Positions 1 through 7,057 of a stretch of 54,770 nt of DNA are shown in pieces (position 1 is the first letter of the stretch; each line of letters opens with the position of its first letter). A model generated the notes under the pieces. The model had not been told where the DNA came from. It saw only the letters and a list, made by a program, of their open reading frames with translations, and searched no databases. The translations under genes and the position numbers were made by a program. Source of the stretch: Aureivirga sp. CE67 (GTDB lineage Bacteria; Bacteroidota; Bacteroidia; Flavobacteriales; Flavobacteriaceae); the NCBI RefSeq assembly GCF_015767245.1, contig NZ_JADOTV010000026.1, forward strand, positions 1 through 54,770, written 5' to 3'.

Positions 1-33
1 AAACGCCGTTACCTTTGTTTGTTTTAGCGGATG

Positions 34-63
34 CAAATGTACGTGAATTATTCGTTCCTGCAA
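34..63 (-). promoter_or_regulatory. Promoter reading off the left edge
   Basis: On the minus strand TACATTTG (34-41) matches the Bacteroidota -7 box TAnnTTTG exactly, and TTG (61-63) lies 19 bases upstream, the usual -33 spacing. Transcription would run toward base 1, so the gene it serves is probably just outside the window. No reading frame of this gene is visible here. Confidence 0.45.
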
Positions 64-148
64 GTGTTTTTATGAAGTTTTTGCATTTATTTTTGATTGT
101 TTTTGGAGAGGGTTTGGTTTTCAGTGAGTTGGGTGTGAAAAAATTTAA

Positions 149-181
149 CCACCCCCTACCCCTCCTTTTAAAGGAGGGGAG
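149..181. repeat. Short palindromic intergenic repeat, copy 1
   Basis: A C-rich lead (ACCCCCTACCCCTCC) runs into the inverted repeat CCCCTCCTT/AAGGAGGGG at 159-179. Related copies sit at about 681, 2985, 3321, 12221 and 12813, all between genes. The family shape is CACCCCTAACCCCTCTC followed by GAGAGGGG. It resembles REP-type dispersed palindromes; function unknown. Confidence 0.6.
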
Positions 182-276
182 TTTTTTGGTTTCGACTACG
201 CTCAACCACCGTTTTGTTTTGAATTATGTACCTATTATATATAGTAGGTAATACTATTATAATGTATTTGTTTTTT

Positions 277-438
277 GCGTTAGGGATTGGAGTGGTTAGC
301 TTTTGTTTTTCAAAAATTAGAAGTTCTTGGGAAACGGAGGCGACCAACGGAAGCCAACGGATGACCTAGAAATTCTTTTTTTGAAAAACAAAACTAAAAA
401 CGGAAAGCCCGACCCGAAGTTTTGACGAAGGGGAACGC
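277..438. repeat. Structured intergenic element, copy 1
   Basis: A 162-bp element also found at 3095-3248 and 49928-50089. Conserved blocks are GGGATTG-AGTGG-TAGC, ACGGAGGCGACC and CGGAAAGCCCGACCCG. A long A/T stem pairs the TTTTGTTTTTCAAAAA side (about 301-317) with the TTTTTTGAAAAACAAAA side (about 376-394). The outer stem here is GCGTT (277-281) with AACGC (434-438), whereas the other two copies use GCAAA with TTTGC, a compensatory change that argues for a selected fold. It is either a non-coding RNA or a mobile hairpin repeat. Bases 439-615 show nothing recognisable. Confidence 0.65.
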
Positions 439-615
439 CCTAATTTTAATTATATATAATAAAGGTGTTATTGTGATTGAAATTTTGTGAGAATATTTTA
501 ATTATTTTGAAAACACATGCCTGACCTTATTTCGAAAAGGTAGAGTCATTAAATTCTGCTATTTTTATAAATTAGATGTTAGCTGGCGTGATTATATAAA
601 TCTTGACTACACAAA

Positions 616-665
616 AATAATAGAACCAATGGGCACACTTTATAAAAGTGCGCCAGGCTATTATT
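616..665 (-). terminator. Possible recG terminator hairpin
   Basis: AATAATAG (616-623) pairs with CTATTATT (658-665), and inside it GGCACACT (632-639) pairs with AGTGCGCC (647-654) with one mismatch. Read on the minus strand the hairpin lies about 70 bases after the recG stop and is followed by a T-rich stretch (TTATTTTTG), as expected for an intrinsic terminator. The large interior gap makes it imperfect. Confidence 0.35.
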
Positions 666-680
666 ATTTAAAGTATATGA

Positions 681-709
681 CACCCCTACTCTAGTGAAAG
701 GAATTTGAT
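681..709. repeat. Degenerate short palindromic repeat
   Basis: CACCCCTACTCTAGTG followed by AAAGGAATTTGATAA keeps both ends of the 2985 copy (ACACCCC lead and GGAATTTGATAA tail), but the central palindrome has decayed. Probably a mutated member of the same family. Confidence 0.35.
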
Positions 710-732
710 AAGCTTTACACCTATTTTGTTTT

Positions 733-2838
733 CTAGCTAATGTTTGCCCAAAGTGTTTTTTTCTTCATAATTTCTGAAAGGGTTGCTACTAAGATTCGAT
801 TTTTTTCTTTTTGAAGATTGTAATCGTCTTGGAGAACTTCTTGAGCTGTTTGACGTGCAAGCATTAAAATTTGATTATCCTTTACAATATCTGCTATTTT
901 TAGATTTAATACACCACTTTGTTGTTTTCCCATTAAATCTCCTGGTCCACGAAGTTTAAGATCTACCTCAGCAATTTCGAAACCATCATTTGTTTTAACC
1001 ATCGTTTCCATACGAACTTTACCATCGCTAGAAAGTTTACTTCCTGTCATCAGGATACAATAACTTTGCTCTGCTCCTCGCCCAACACGCCCGCGAAGCT
1101 GGTGTAATTGTGAAAGACCGAAACGCTCGGCACTTTCTATAACCATCACAGATGCATTTGGTACATTTACTCCTACCTCGATTACGGTGGTTGCAACCAT
1201 GATTTGTGTTTTCCCTTCTGAAAATTGTTGCATTTCGTAATCTTTGTCTTGTGGTTTCATTTTTCCATGAACAATACTCACACTGTATTTTGGTAGAGGA
1301 AATTCACGAACAATACTTTCGTAACCATCCATCAGGTCTTTGTAAGTCATGTTTTCTGATTCTTCGATCAGTGGATACACAACGTAAACTTGCCTTCCTT
1401 TTTCTATTTCTTCACGCATGAACTTAAAAACACTCAATCGGTGATTGTCATAACGATGCGCTGTAACAATTGCTTTACGCCCTGGAGGAAGTTCGTCAAT
1501 AACTGAAACATCTAAATCTCCGTAAACACTCATTGCAAGTGTTCTTGGAATTGGTGTTGCTGTCATCACTAAAACATGTGGAGGAAGTTCGTTTTTCATC
1601 CACATTTTTGAACGTTGCTCTACTCCAAAACGGTGTTGTTCGTCGATAATAGCTAATCCTAGATTTTTGAATTTAACTTTATCTTCCAAAACAGCATGTG
1701 TTCCTATTAAAATATGTGTTTCTCCCGACTCGATTTCTTCATGAATTATTCGTCTGGCCTTGGTTTTAGTTGAACCAGTAAGTAAACGAACTTTAATATC
1801 TGTTTCTTTTAATAAATCTTGGATCGACTGAAAATGCTGTGTTGCTAAAATTTCTGTTGGAGCAATAAGGGAAGCTTGAAAATCATTATCCAAAGCAATT
1901 AGCATTGTTAAAAGTCCGACGATTGTTTTTCCAGAACCTACATCACCTTGCAACAAACGATTCATCTGGATTGGGTTTGACATATCTTTTCGAATTTCTT
2001 TCAAAACACGTTTTTGTGCTCCTGTTAATTCGAAAGGAAGATTATTATTGTAAAATCCTAAAAAATTATCTCCAATATTATCAAAAGAATATCCTTTATT
2101 TTTGGCTTTTCTTGTACTTTTCTTCAGCAATAATTGCATCTGGATATAAAAAAGTTCTTCAAACTTTAATCGGAATTGTGCTCTTGTAAGAAGATCGTAG
2201 TTCTTTGGGAAATGAACATTTAAATAAGCTTGTTTTTTTTCTAAAAGATTATTGTTCTTAATTACTTCTTCTGGTAAAGATTCTTGAATTTTATTACCAA
2301 TATCAGAAAGTAATTGATGAATCCATTTCGAGATTACTTTATTTGAAATTCCTCTCGAAGAAAGTTTTTCTGTAGAAGGATAAATCGCTTGCATAGCCGA
2401 ACCTAGTTTATTTTTATGTTCAGAAAGCAATTCCATTTCTGGATGTGGCATACTGAAAGTTCCTTTGAAGAAATTGATTCTTCCAAAAATCACATAAGGT
2501 GTATTTGTTTTGATACTATCTTTCAACCATTTTGCACCACGGAACCAAACTAAATCTAAATTTCCTGTTTCGTCTTGAAAAGTTGCTACCAGACGACTTC
2601 CTCTTTTTTGTTTTATTTCTTGTACACGAATAATTTTTCCTACCAGTTGGATTTCTGCAGTATTGGGTTGCAATTCGTTTACTTTAAAAAACTTTGTTCG
2701 ATCGATATATCGATTTGGGAAAAAGTTTAATAAGTCTCCAAATGTAAATATTCTAAGTTCAGAATTTAGTAATTCTGCCTTTGCTGCTCCAATTCCTTTT
2801 AAATATCCAATAGATGTTTTTGCTGAATATGTATTCAT
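733..2838 (-). CDS. recG: ATP-dependent DNA helicase RecG
   Basis: RecG is a cytoplasmic superfamily-2 helicase that regresses stalled replication forks and processes Holliday junctions. The 701-residue length is normal. An N-terminal wedge/OB region (about 60-150) precedes the helicase core, with Walker A GDVGSGKT at 298-305, the DEQH box at 399-402, TATPIPRTL, and the motif VI region LRGRVGRG. The protein ends with the usual helical RecG tail. Transcribed alone: the nearest minus-strand gene is more than 1 kb upstream. A near-consensus -7 box TATCTTCG (2865-2872) lies 26 bases before the ATG. The gene appears complete and functional. Confidence 0.97.
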   Translation of the reverse strand: MNTYSAKTSIGYLKGIGAAKAELLNSELRIFTFGDLLNFFPNRYIDRTKFFKVNELQPNTAEIQLVGKIIRVQEIKQKRGSRLVATFQDETGNLDLVWFRGAKWLKDSIKTNTPYVIFGRINFFKGTFSMPHPEMELLSEHKNKLGSAMQAIYPSTEKLSSRGISNKVISKWIHQLLSDIGNKIQESLPEEVIKNNNLLEKKQAYLNVHFPKNYDLLTRAQFRLKFEELFYIQMQLLLKKSTRKAKNKGYSFDNIGDNFLGFYNNNLPFELTGAQKRVLKEIRKDMSNPIQMNRLLQGDVGSGKTIVGLLTMLIALDNDFQASLIAPTEILATQHFQSIQDLLKETDIKVRLLTGSTKTKARRIIHEEIESGETHILIGTHAVLEDKVKFKNLGLAIIDEQHRFGVEQRSKMWMKNELPPHVLVMTATPIPRTLAMSVYGDLDVSVIDELPPGRKAIVTAHRYDNHRLSVFKFMREEIEKGRQVYVVYPLIEESENMTYKDLMDGYESIVREFPLPKYSVSIVHGKMKPQDKDYEMQQFSEGKTQIMVATTVIEVGVNVPNASVMVIESAERFGLSQLHQLRGRVGRGAEQSYCILMTGSKLSSDGKVRMETMVKTNDGFEIAEVDLKLRGPGDLMGKQQSGVLNLKIADIVKDNQILMLARQTAQEVLQDDYNLQKEKNRILVATLSEIMKKKTLWANIS

Positions 2839-2984
2839 TCTTTTCCTGGTAGTTTTTAACGCTACGAAGATACGGGTTTTTGTTGGTTTGCGCTAGTTTT
2901 GTGGATTGGAAGGGTTGTCGTTTTTTCTTTAATAGAAATTACCGTGTTTGAGATCTTATGAGAGAGTATTAATTATTTTATAAC

Positions 2985-3018
2985 ACACCCCTTACCCCTC
3001 TCAAGAGGGGAATTTGAT
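2985..3018. repeat. Short palindromic intergenic repeat, copy 2
   Basis: ACACCCCTTACCCCTC leads into the hairpin CCCCTC-TCAA-GAGGGG (2995-3010), then AATTTGAT. It lies in the 725-bp gene-free gap between recG and the SRPBCC gene. That gap otherwise holds only the structured element (3095) and the next palindrome (3321). Confidence 0.6.
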
Positions 3019-3094
3019 AATCTGTAAATCTAAATACAAAATTAATCGTGATAATATATAAATTTTCAATTCGTCTTTTTGGAAATATTTTTAT

Positions 3095-3248
3095 GCAAAA
3101 GGGATTGTAGTGGTTAGCTTTTGTTTTTTTGAAAATTAGAAATTCTTGAAAAACGGAGGCGACCTTAGAAGCCCACGGATTTTCTTAGAATTTCTTTTTC
3201 TAAAAAAACAAAACTAAAAACGGAAAGCCCGACCCGATAGGGTTTTGC
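3095..3248. repeat. Structured intergenic element, copy 2
   Basis: Shares the conserved blocks of the 277 copy (GGGATTGTAGTGG, ACGGAGGCGACC, CGGAAAGCCCGACCCG). The outer stem is GCAAAA (3095-3100) with TTTTGC (3243-3248). The inner arms TTAGAAATTCTT and TTAGAATTTCTT again face each other around the ACGGAGGCGACC loop. The loop differs from copies 1 and 3 (CTTAGAAGCCCACGG), so this is a diverged rather than recent copy. The facing palindromes at 2985 and 3321 make this gap a repeat cluster. Confidence 0.65.
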
Positions 3249-3319
3249 CCAAATTATTAATAATTCATAAAATATTATCATGTTTGAATTCTGTTGTGTG
3301 GATTTAGTTTAGTCTAATG

Positions 3320-3350
3320 AACACACCCCTAACCCCTCTCGAGAGGGGAA
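3320..3350. repeat. Short palindromic intergenic repeat, copy 3
   Basis: The best copy of the family: AACACACCCCTAACCCCTC followed by a perfect 16-bp palindrome, CCCCTCTC-GAGAGGGG (3333-3348). Bases 3351-3564 between it and the next gene show no further signal. Confidence 0.65.
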
Positions 3351-3564
3351 ATAATATTGAGTTCGAAGAAAATGAATCGATTAAAAATAAATTTCAATTC
3401 AATAATTATGTAGCAATCCTGTAAGCTGAGTAAGGAACTTTATCAAAAGAAATGTGATTATTTATTTTTTGATTCTTTAAGTATTCTTAAAATTTATTTG
3501 GAGACTAGAGTCTGAGGAAAATATTCCTTAACTTCAAGTATATTTAATTTAAAATGCTTTTTCG

Positions 3565-3987
3565 ATGAGAACTCTAAAACATCAGATTATAATTAAAGGG
3601 AATATTGATATTGTTTACAATAAAATTACGACGATTGATGGTTTTAAATCTTGGTGGACAAGTGATGTTAGTTATTCTGTAAACAATCATGTTTTCACGC
3701 TTGGATTTAATAATCATTCAGTGATTTTTCTGCTAAAAATAATTGAAAAGGAAGAGCATACTATTGTGAAATTTCGATGTATTGGGGAGAATGCGGAATG
3801 GACAGATACGTATTTGTATTTTAAATTAAAAACTATTGAAGACGGAAAAACGTTGGTACGATTGGAACATACGAATTGGAAAGAAGACAGCCCAAGTGTT
3901 GCGAAATGCAACACAGATTGGGGACATCTTATGTATGTTTTAAAAGATTCTGTTGAGAATGATAAAACAGAACCTTTTATGTCTTAG
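3565..3987 (+). CDS. SRPBCC-fold (AHSA1-like) protein
   Basis: A 140-residue single-domain cytosolic protein. The opening (IIIKGNIDIVYNKITT), the WWTSDV segment near residues 30-35 and the closing WGHLMYVLKDSVE pattern are typical of SRPBCC/START-like proteins of the AHSA1 group, which form a hydrophobic ligand-binding helix-grip. Ligand and role are unknown. It stands alone on the plus strand after a repeat-filled gap, and its stop codon TAG is part of the terminator stem that follows. An 'activator of Hsp90 ATPase' label would be only family-level. Confidence 0.75.
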   Translation: MRTLKHQIIIKGNIDIVYNKITTIDGFKSWWTSDVSYSVNNHVFTLGFNNHSVIFLLKIIEKEEHTIVKFRCIGENAEWTDTYLYFKLKTIEDGKTLVRLEHTNWKEDSPSVAKCNTDWGHLMYVLKDSVENDKTEPFMS

Positions 3988-4029
3988 AATCTGTTTAAAT
4001 TTTTTTGATATAAATTTAAACAGATTCTA
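3985..4029. terminator. Bidirectional terminator
   Basis: A perfect 18-bp stem (3985-4002 with 4012-4029) and 9-base loop, A-rich on one flank and T-rich on the other. It separates the convergent SRPBCC and permease genes, and its first three bases are the SRPBCC stop codon. Confidence 0.85.
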
Positions 4030-4037
4030 AATATTTT

Positions 4038-5276
4038 TTATTGAAACTTAATAGCTTTTACCGGATTTACTTTTGTAATAATATAGGATGGTAAAAGTAA
4101 CATTATGAAACAAAGAACTAGTGTTCCGATATTTAAAAATACAACATGGTACCATTCTATAAATACTGGAGCCGATTTTACGTAATATGTTTTCGGATCT
4201 AATGTAATGATGTTGAATTTTTGTTGTAAAAATAAAACTCCTAACCCGATAAGGTTTCCCCAGAAAAGTCCGATTAGAATCAAATATGTCGCATTATATA
4301 AGAAGACTTTTCGGATACTTGTATTATTTGCTCCAAGTGATTTTAGAACTCCAATCATATTTGTTTTTTCTAAAATAAGAACTAATAAGGCTGTGATCAT
4401 GTTGATTCCTGCAATAAGAATCATGATACAGATAATTACAATTGTGTTTTTCTCTATTAAAACTATCCAGTCAATTATATTTGCAAATTTATCTACAATA
4501 CTTATCGCATTTAACTCTGAACTGATTTGATCATAAATCTCACTGTTCTTTTGTTGAATTTGATCAAAATCATCAATAAAAACTTCGAAACCACCAATTT
4601 GATCTGGTTTCCATTTATTCATTCTTTGGATATCTCGTAAATCTGTAATGATGATGTTTTTGTCTAATTCTTCTAGATTTGCTTCGTAAATTCCAACTAC
4701 ATTATATGCTCTAATATTTGGAGGCTTATTCAAGTTTTTCTTTACAAAAAATGTGCTGAATTTATCTCCTAAATTGATACCAAGTCTTTCTGATATTTTC
4801 TTTGAAATAAGCACTTCTTGGTTTAATCTTTTTGTAGAATAATCTGGTAATCTTCCTTCTACCAGAATATCTTTATAGAAATCCCAATTATATGTGCTAT
4901 CCACACCTTTAGCTAAAATTCCTTCGAAATCTGTTTCTGTGCGAATCACTCCTGGTTTGGTAGCATACGGTTGAATTCTATTGATTCCTTCAACATTCTC
5001 AAATTCTGGAAAAAAGTTTTGATTTTTTGAAATAGGAACCAATGTAATATCCGAATTATTCGCATCGAAGTTAACAATCTGAATATGACCATTGAATCCA
5101 GAAAGCTTTTCGCGGATTTTATTTTGAAGACCAAGTGTAACTCCAATTGAGATTAGCATAATCACCATTCCTAGTATAATTGCAAGGATTGCAATTTTTA
5201 TAATTGGTGTAGATACACTATTTTTATACTTTTTATCTTTTATTATTCGTTTTGCTAAAAATAACTCGTAATTCAA
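4038..5276 (-). CDS. LolC/LolE-type ABC transporter permease
   Basis: A 412-residue inner-membrane protein with LolC/E/FtsX topology. One N-terminal membrane helix (about 24-50) is followed by a MacB-type periplasmic core (about 55-265) and three C-terminal helices (about 270-300, 325-350 and 375-400). The opening ELFLAKRI is characteristic of lipoprotein-release permeases, which hand lipoproteins from the inner membrane toward the outer membrane using a LolD ATPase. No ATPase gene is adjacent, which is common in this phylum. An exact -7 box TATTTTTG on the minus strand (5302-5309) lies inside the divergent neighbour's coding region, only 8 bases separate the two start codons, and the two genes must share promoter DNA. 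Confidence 0.85.
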   Translation of the reverse strand: MNYELFLAKRIIKDKKYKNSVSTPIIKIAILAIILGMVIMLISIGVTLGLQNKIREKLSGFNGHIQIVNFDANNSDITLVPISKNQNFFPEFENVEGINRIQPYATKPGVIRTETDFEGILAKGVDSTYNWDFYKDILVEGRLPDYSTKRLNQEVLISKKISERLGINLGDKFSTFFVKKNLNKPPNIRAYNVVGIYEANLEELDKNIIITDLRDIQRMNKWKPDQIGGFEVFIDDFDQIQQKNSEIYDQISSELNAISIVDKFANIIDWIVLIEKNTIVIICIMILIAGINMITALLVLILEKTNMIGVLKSLGANNTSIRKVFLYNATYLILIGLFWGNLIGLGVLFLQQKFNIITLDPKTYYVKSAPVFIEWYHVVFLNIGTLVLCFIMLLLPSYIITKVNPVKAIKFQ

Positions 5277-5284
5277 TTTTTATA

Positions 5285-6511
5285 ATGCTTAAATTTAGTT
5301 TCAAAAATACATATTTCTTGTTGGTTACAACACTATTTTTTTTACTGATTTCATGTAATGCCCAAAATAAAAAAAATAAAGAACCAGAATTAGTCATTGC
5401 AGCCAGTAATCTGGATGCGTATATGTCTAAAATTCGAGGGAAAAACATTGCTGTTGTCGCAAATCAAACTTCGGTTGTAAAAAATCAAAATGGAGGTTAC
5501 ACTCATTTGGTCGATACGCTTTTGAGTTTACATATAAATGTGAAAAAAGTGTTTGCTCCAGAGCATGGATTTCGAGGAAAAGCAGATGCTGGAGAAAAAG
5601 TTTCGAATAGTATAGATACTAAAACCAACTTGCCTATTATTTCTCTTTACGGAAAAAACAAAAAACCTTCAGCGAAAGATTTAGAAGATATCGATATTTT
5701 ACTTTTTGATATTCAAGATGTGGGAGTTCGTTTTTACACCTACATTTCTACACTACATTATGTAATGGAAGCTGCTTCAGATTTGCAAAAAGAAGTAATT
5801 GTATTAGATCGACCAAATCCGAACGGACATTATATTGATGGACCTGTTTTGAGAGAAGGGTTTTCATCTTTTGTAGGAATGCATCCAGTTCCTGTAGTTT
5901 ATGGAATGACGATTGGAGAATATGCAAATATGATTAATGGTGAAGATTGGATGGATAGTGAATACAAATGTGATTTAACGGTGATTCCTTTACAAAACTA
6001 TAATCGTGATTCTATTTATGAATTACCGATCAAACCTTCGCCAAACTTACCAAATGCAAAAGCTATTAATCTTTATCCTAGTTTATGTTTTTTTGAAGGA
6101 ACTAATGTAAGTTGCGGACGAGGAACTAATGAGCAATTTCAGATTTATGGTTCTCCATTCTTACCAGCTGATAAATATCCTTTCTCTTTTGAACCAAGAC
6201 CAAACGAAGGAGCAAAATATCCTAAACATAATGGAAAAGTTTGTTTTGGAAAAGATCTATCGGATCGAAAAATGCTTTCTAAAATAAACTTAAACTGGCT
6301 AACGGACGCTTATAATGAAACAGAAGATAAAGAGACATTTTTCTTAAAAAATAATTTCTTCAACAAATTAGCTGGTAATGATATCTTGATGCAACAAATA
6401 AAAGATCAAGATGCAGTTATTGACATTCGAGCTTCATGGATTGTAAAAACTAGACAGTTTAAAAAAATAAGGAAAAACTATTTACTATATCCTGAATTTT
6501 CCGAGAAATAA
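5285..6511 (+). CDS. DUF1343 (NamZ/YbbC-like) lipoprotein
   Basis: Begins at the ATG at 5285 rather than the upstream TTG. This start yields a clean lipoprotein signal (hydrophobic stretch, then LISC with Cys at residue 24). The rest is one DUF1343 domain: VVANQTSVV, APEHGFRG, LLFDIQDVGVRFYTYI, VLDRPNPNG and the PSPNLPN region are family hallmarks. DUF1343 members (B. subtilis NamZ/YbbC, Tannerella homologue) are exo-beta-N-acetylmuramidases, so a periplasmic or surface role in peptidoglycan fragment recycling is likely. About 408 residues, full length. A possible -7 box (TATCTTTT, about 5234) lies within the divergent permease gene. Confidence 0.85.
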   Translation: MLKFSFKNTYFLLVTTLFFLLISCNAQNKKNKEPELVIAASNLDAYMSKIRGKNIAVVANQTSVVKNQNGGYTHLVDTLLSLHINVKKVFAPEHGFRGKADAGEKVSNSIDTKTNLPIISLYGKNKKPSAKDLEDIDILLFDIQDVGVRFYTYISTLHYVMEAASDLQKEVIVLDRPNPNGHYIDGPVLREGFSSFVGMHPVPVVYGMTIGEYANMINGEDWMDSEYKCDLTVIPLQNYNRDSIYELPIKPSPNLPNAKAINLYPSLCFFEGTNVSCGRGTNEQFQIYGSPFLPADKYPFSFEPRPNEGAKYPKHNGKVCFGKDLSDRKMLSKINLNWLTDAYNETEDKETFFLKNNFFNKLAGNDILMQQIKDQDAVIDIRASWIVKTRQFKKIRKNYLLYPEFSEK

Positions 6512-6572
6512 CCCAAATTTAACTTTCAAAAAATATTTTTTTTCGGTAAATATTTTTACAAATAATTAAAAC

Positions 6573-6613
6573 TGATAGTATTTTAACATAAATAACATGT
6601 TAAAATACTATCA
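6573..6613. other. 17-bp perfect hairpin
   Basis: TGATAGTATTTTAACAT (6573-6589) pairs perfectly with 6597-6613 around a 7-base loop, 61 bases after the DUF1343 stop. There is no strong T-run on either side, so it could be a weak terminator or a regulator-binding palindrome. The A/T-rich flanks up to 6830 show no gene. Confidence 0.4.
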
Positions 6614-6831
6614 TGTATTAATATTTGATTACTTCAAAAGATTACAATATAAAACTAAAAACATTTTATTTTATTAGATAAATCAACCGAATATATAATT
6701 ATATAAACATATCAAAACCTTTTCATAAACTTAGGTTAGATTAAAATATAATATATTAATACACAGATATTTACATTTTATTTTACCCGAAATTTTCTCC
6801 AAAAAAATTAATTATCTTAAAAAAAAATATT

Positions 6832-6839
6832 TACATTTA
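6832..6839 (+). promoter_or_regulatory. -7-like box for the candidate small RNA
   Basis: TACATTTA differs from TAnnTTTG only at the last base. It sits about 8-10 bases upstream of the point where the structured RNA candidate would start. Confidence 0.35.
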
Positions 6840-6847
6840 CATCAAAT

Positions 6848-6972
6848 TAAAGGATTGAGAAGATCTCTTAAAGTAAAAATGAAAACGTTACGGTAAATTA
6901 TGTTTAAATAAATGGGTTCTTGGGATTTTACCTTATAAGCAATAATTTTCAAAAGTTGATCTTCTCTTTTTT
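6848..6972 (+). ncRNA. Candidate small structured RNA (6S-Flavo-like?)
   Basis: A closing stem GAGAAGATC (6857-6865) with GATCTTCTC (6958-6966) is followed directly by six T residues, so the RNA end doubles as an intrinsic terminator. Further in, TGAAAA (about 6880-6885) faces TTTTCA (about 6946-6951), and GGTAAA (6892-6897) pairs with TTTACC (6927-6932) around a GGGTTCTTGGGA-containing loop. The result is a rod of about 110-120 nt. Size, rod shape with internal bubbles, terminator closure and a promoter-like box upstream fit the flavobacterial 6S-type class. This is inference, since I recall the class shape but not its consensus. No reading frame is present. Confidence 0.42.
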
Positions 6973-7026
6973 GGTTAAAACTTACTTCTTCTATTACTTT
7001 CAGACTTCATTTTTCAAGATAAATTT

Positions 7027-7034
7027 TAAATTTG
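7027..7034 (+). promoter_or_regulatory. -7 promoter box
   Basis: TAAATTTG, an exact TAnnTTTG match, 23 bases before the start codon of the ribosomal-protection-type GTPase. Confidence 0.6.
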
Positions 7035-7057
7035 CACTTCTTTTGAAATCAAATTAA

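Noticed and set aside
15-251. A 78-codon open frame on the plus strand
   Set aside because: It runs through the palindromic repeat and an A/T-rich gap, has no promoter of its own and no recognisable protein, and the better signal there is a minus-strand promoter.
6573-6613. Strong intrinsic terminator
   Set aside because: There is no T-run next to the stem on either strand.
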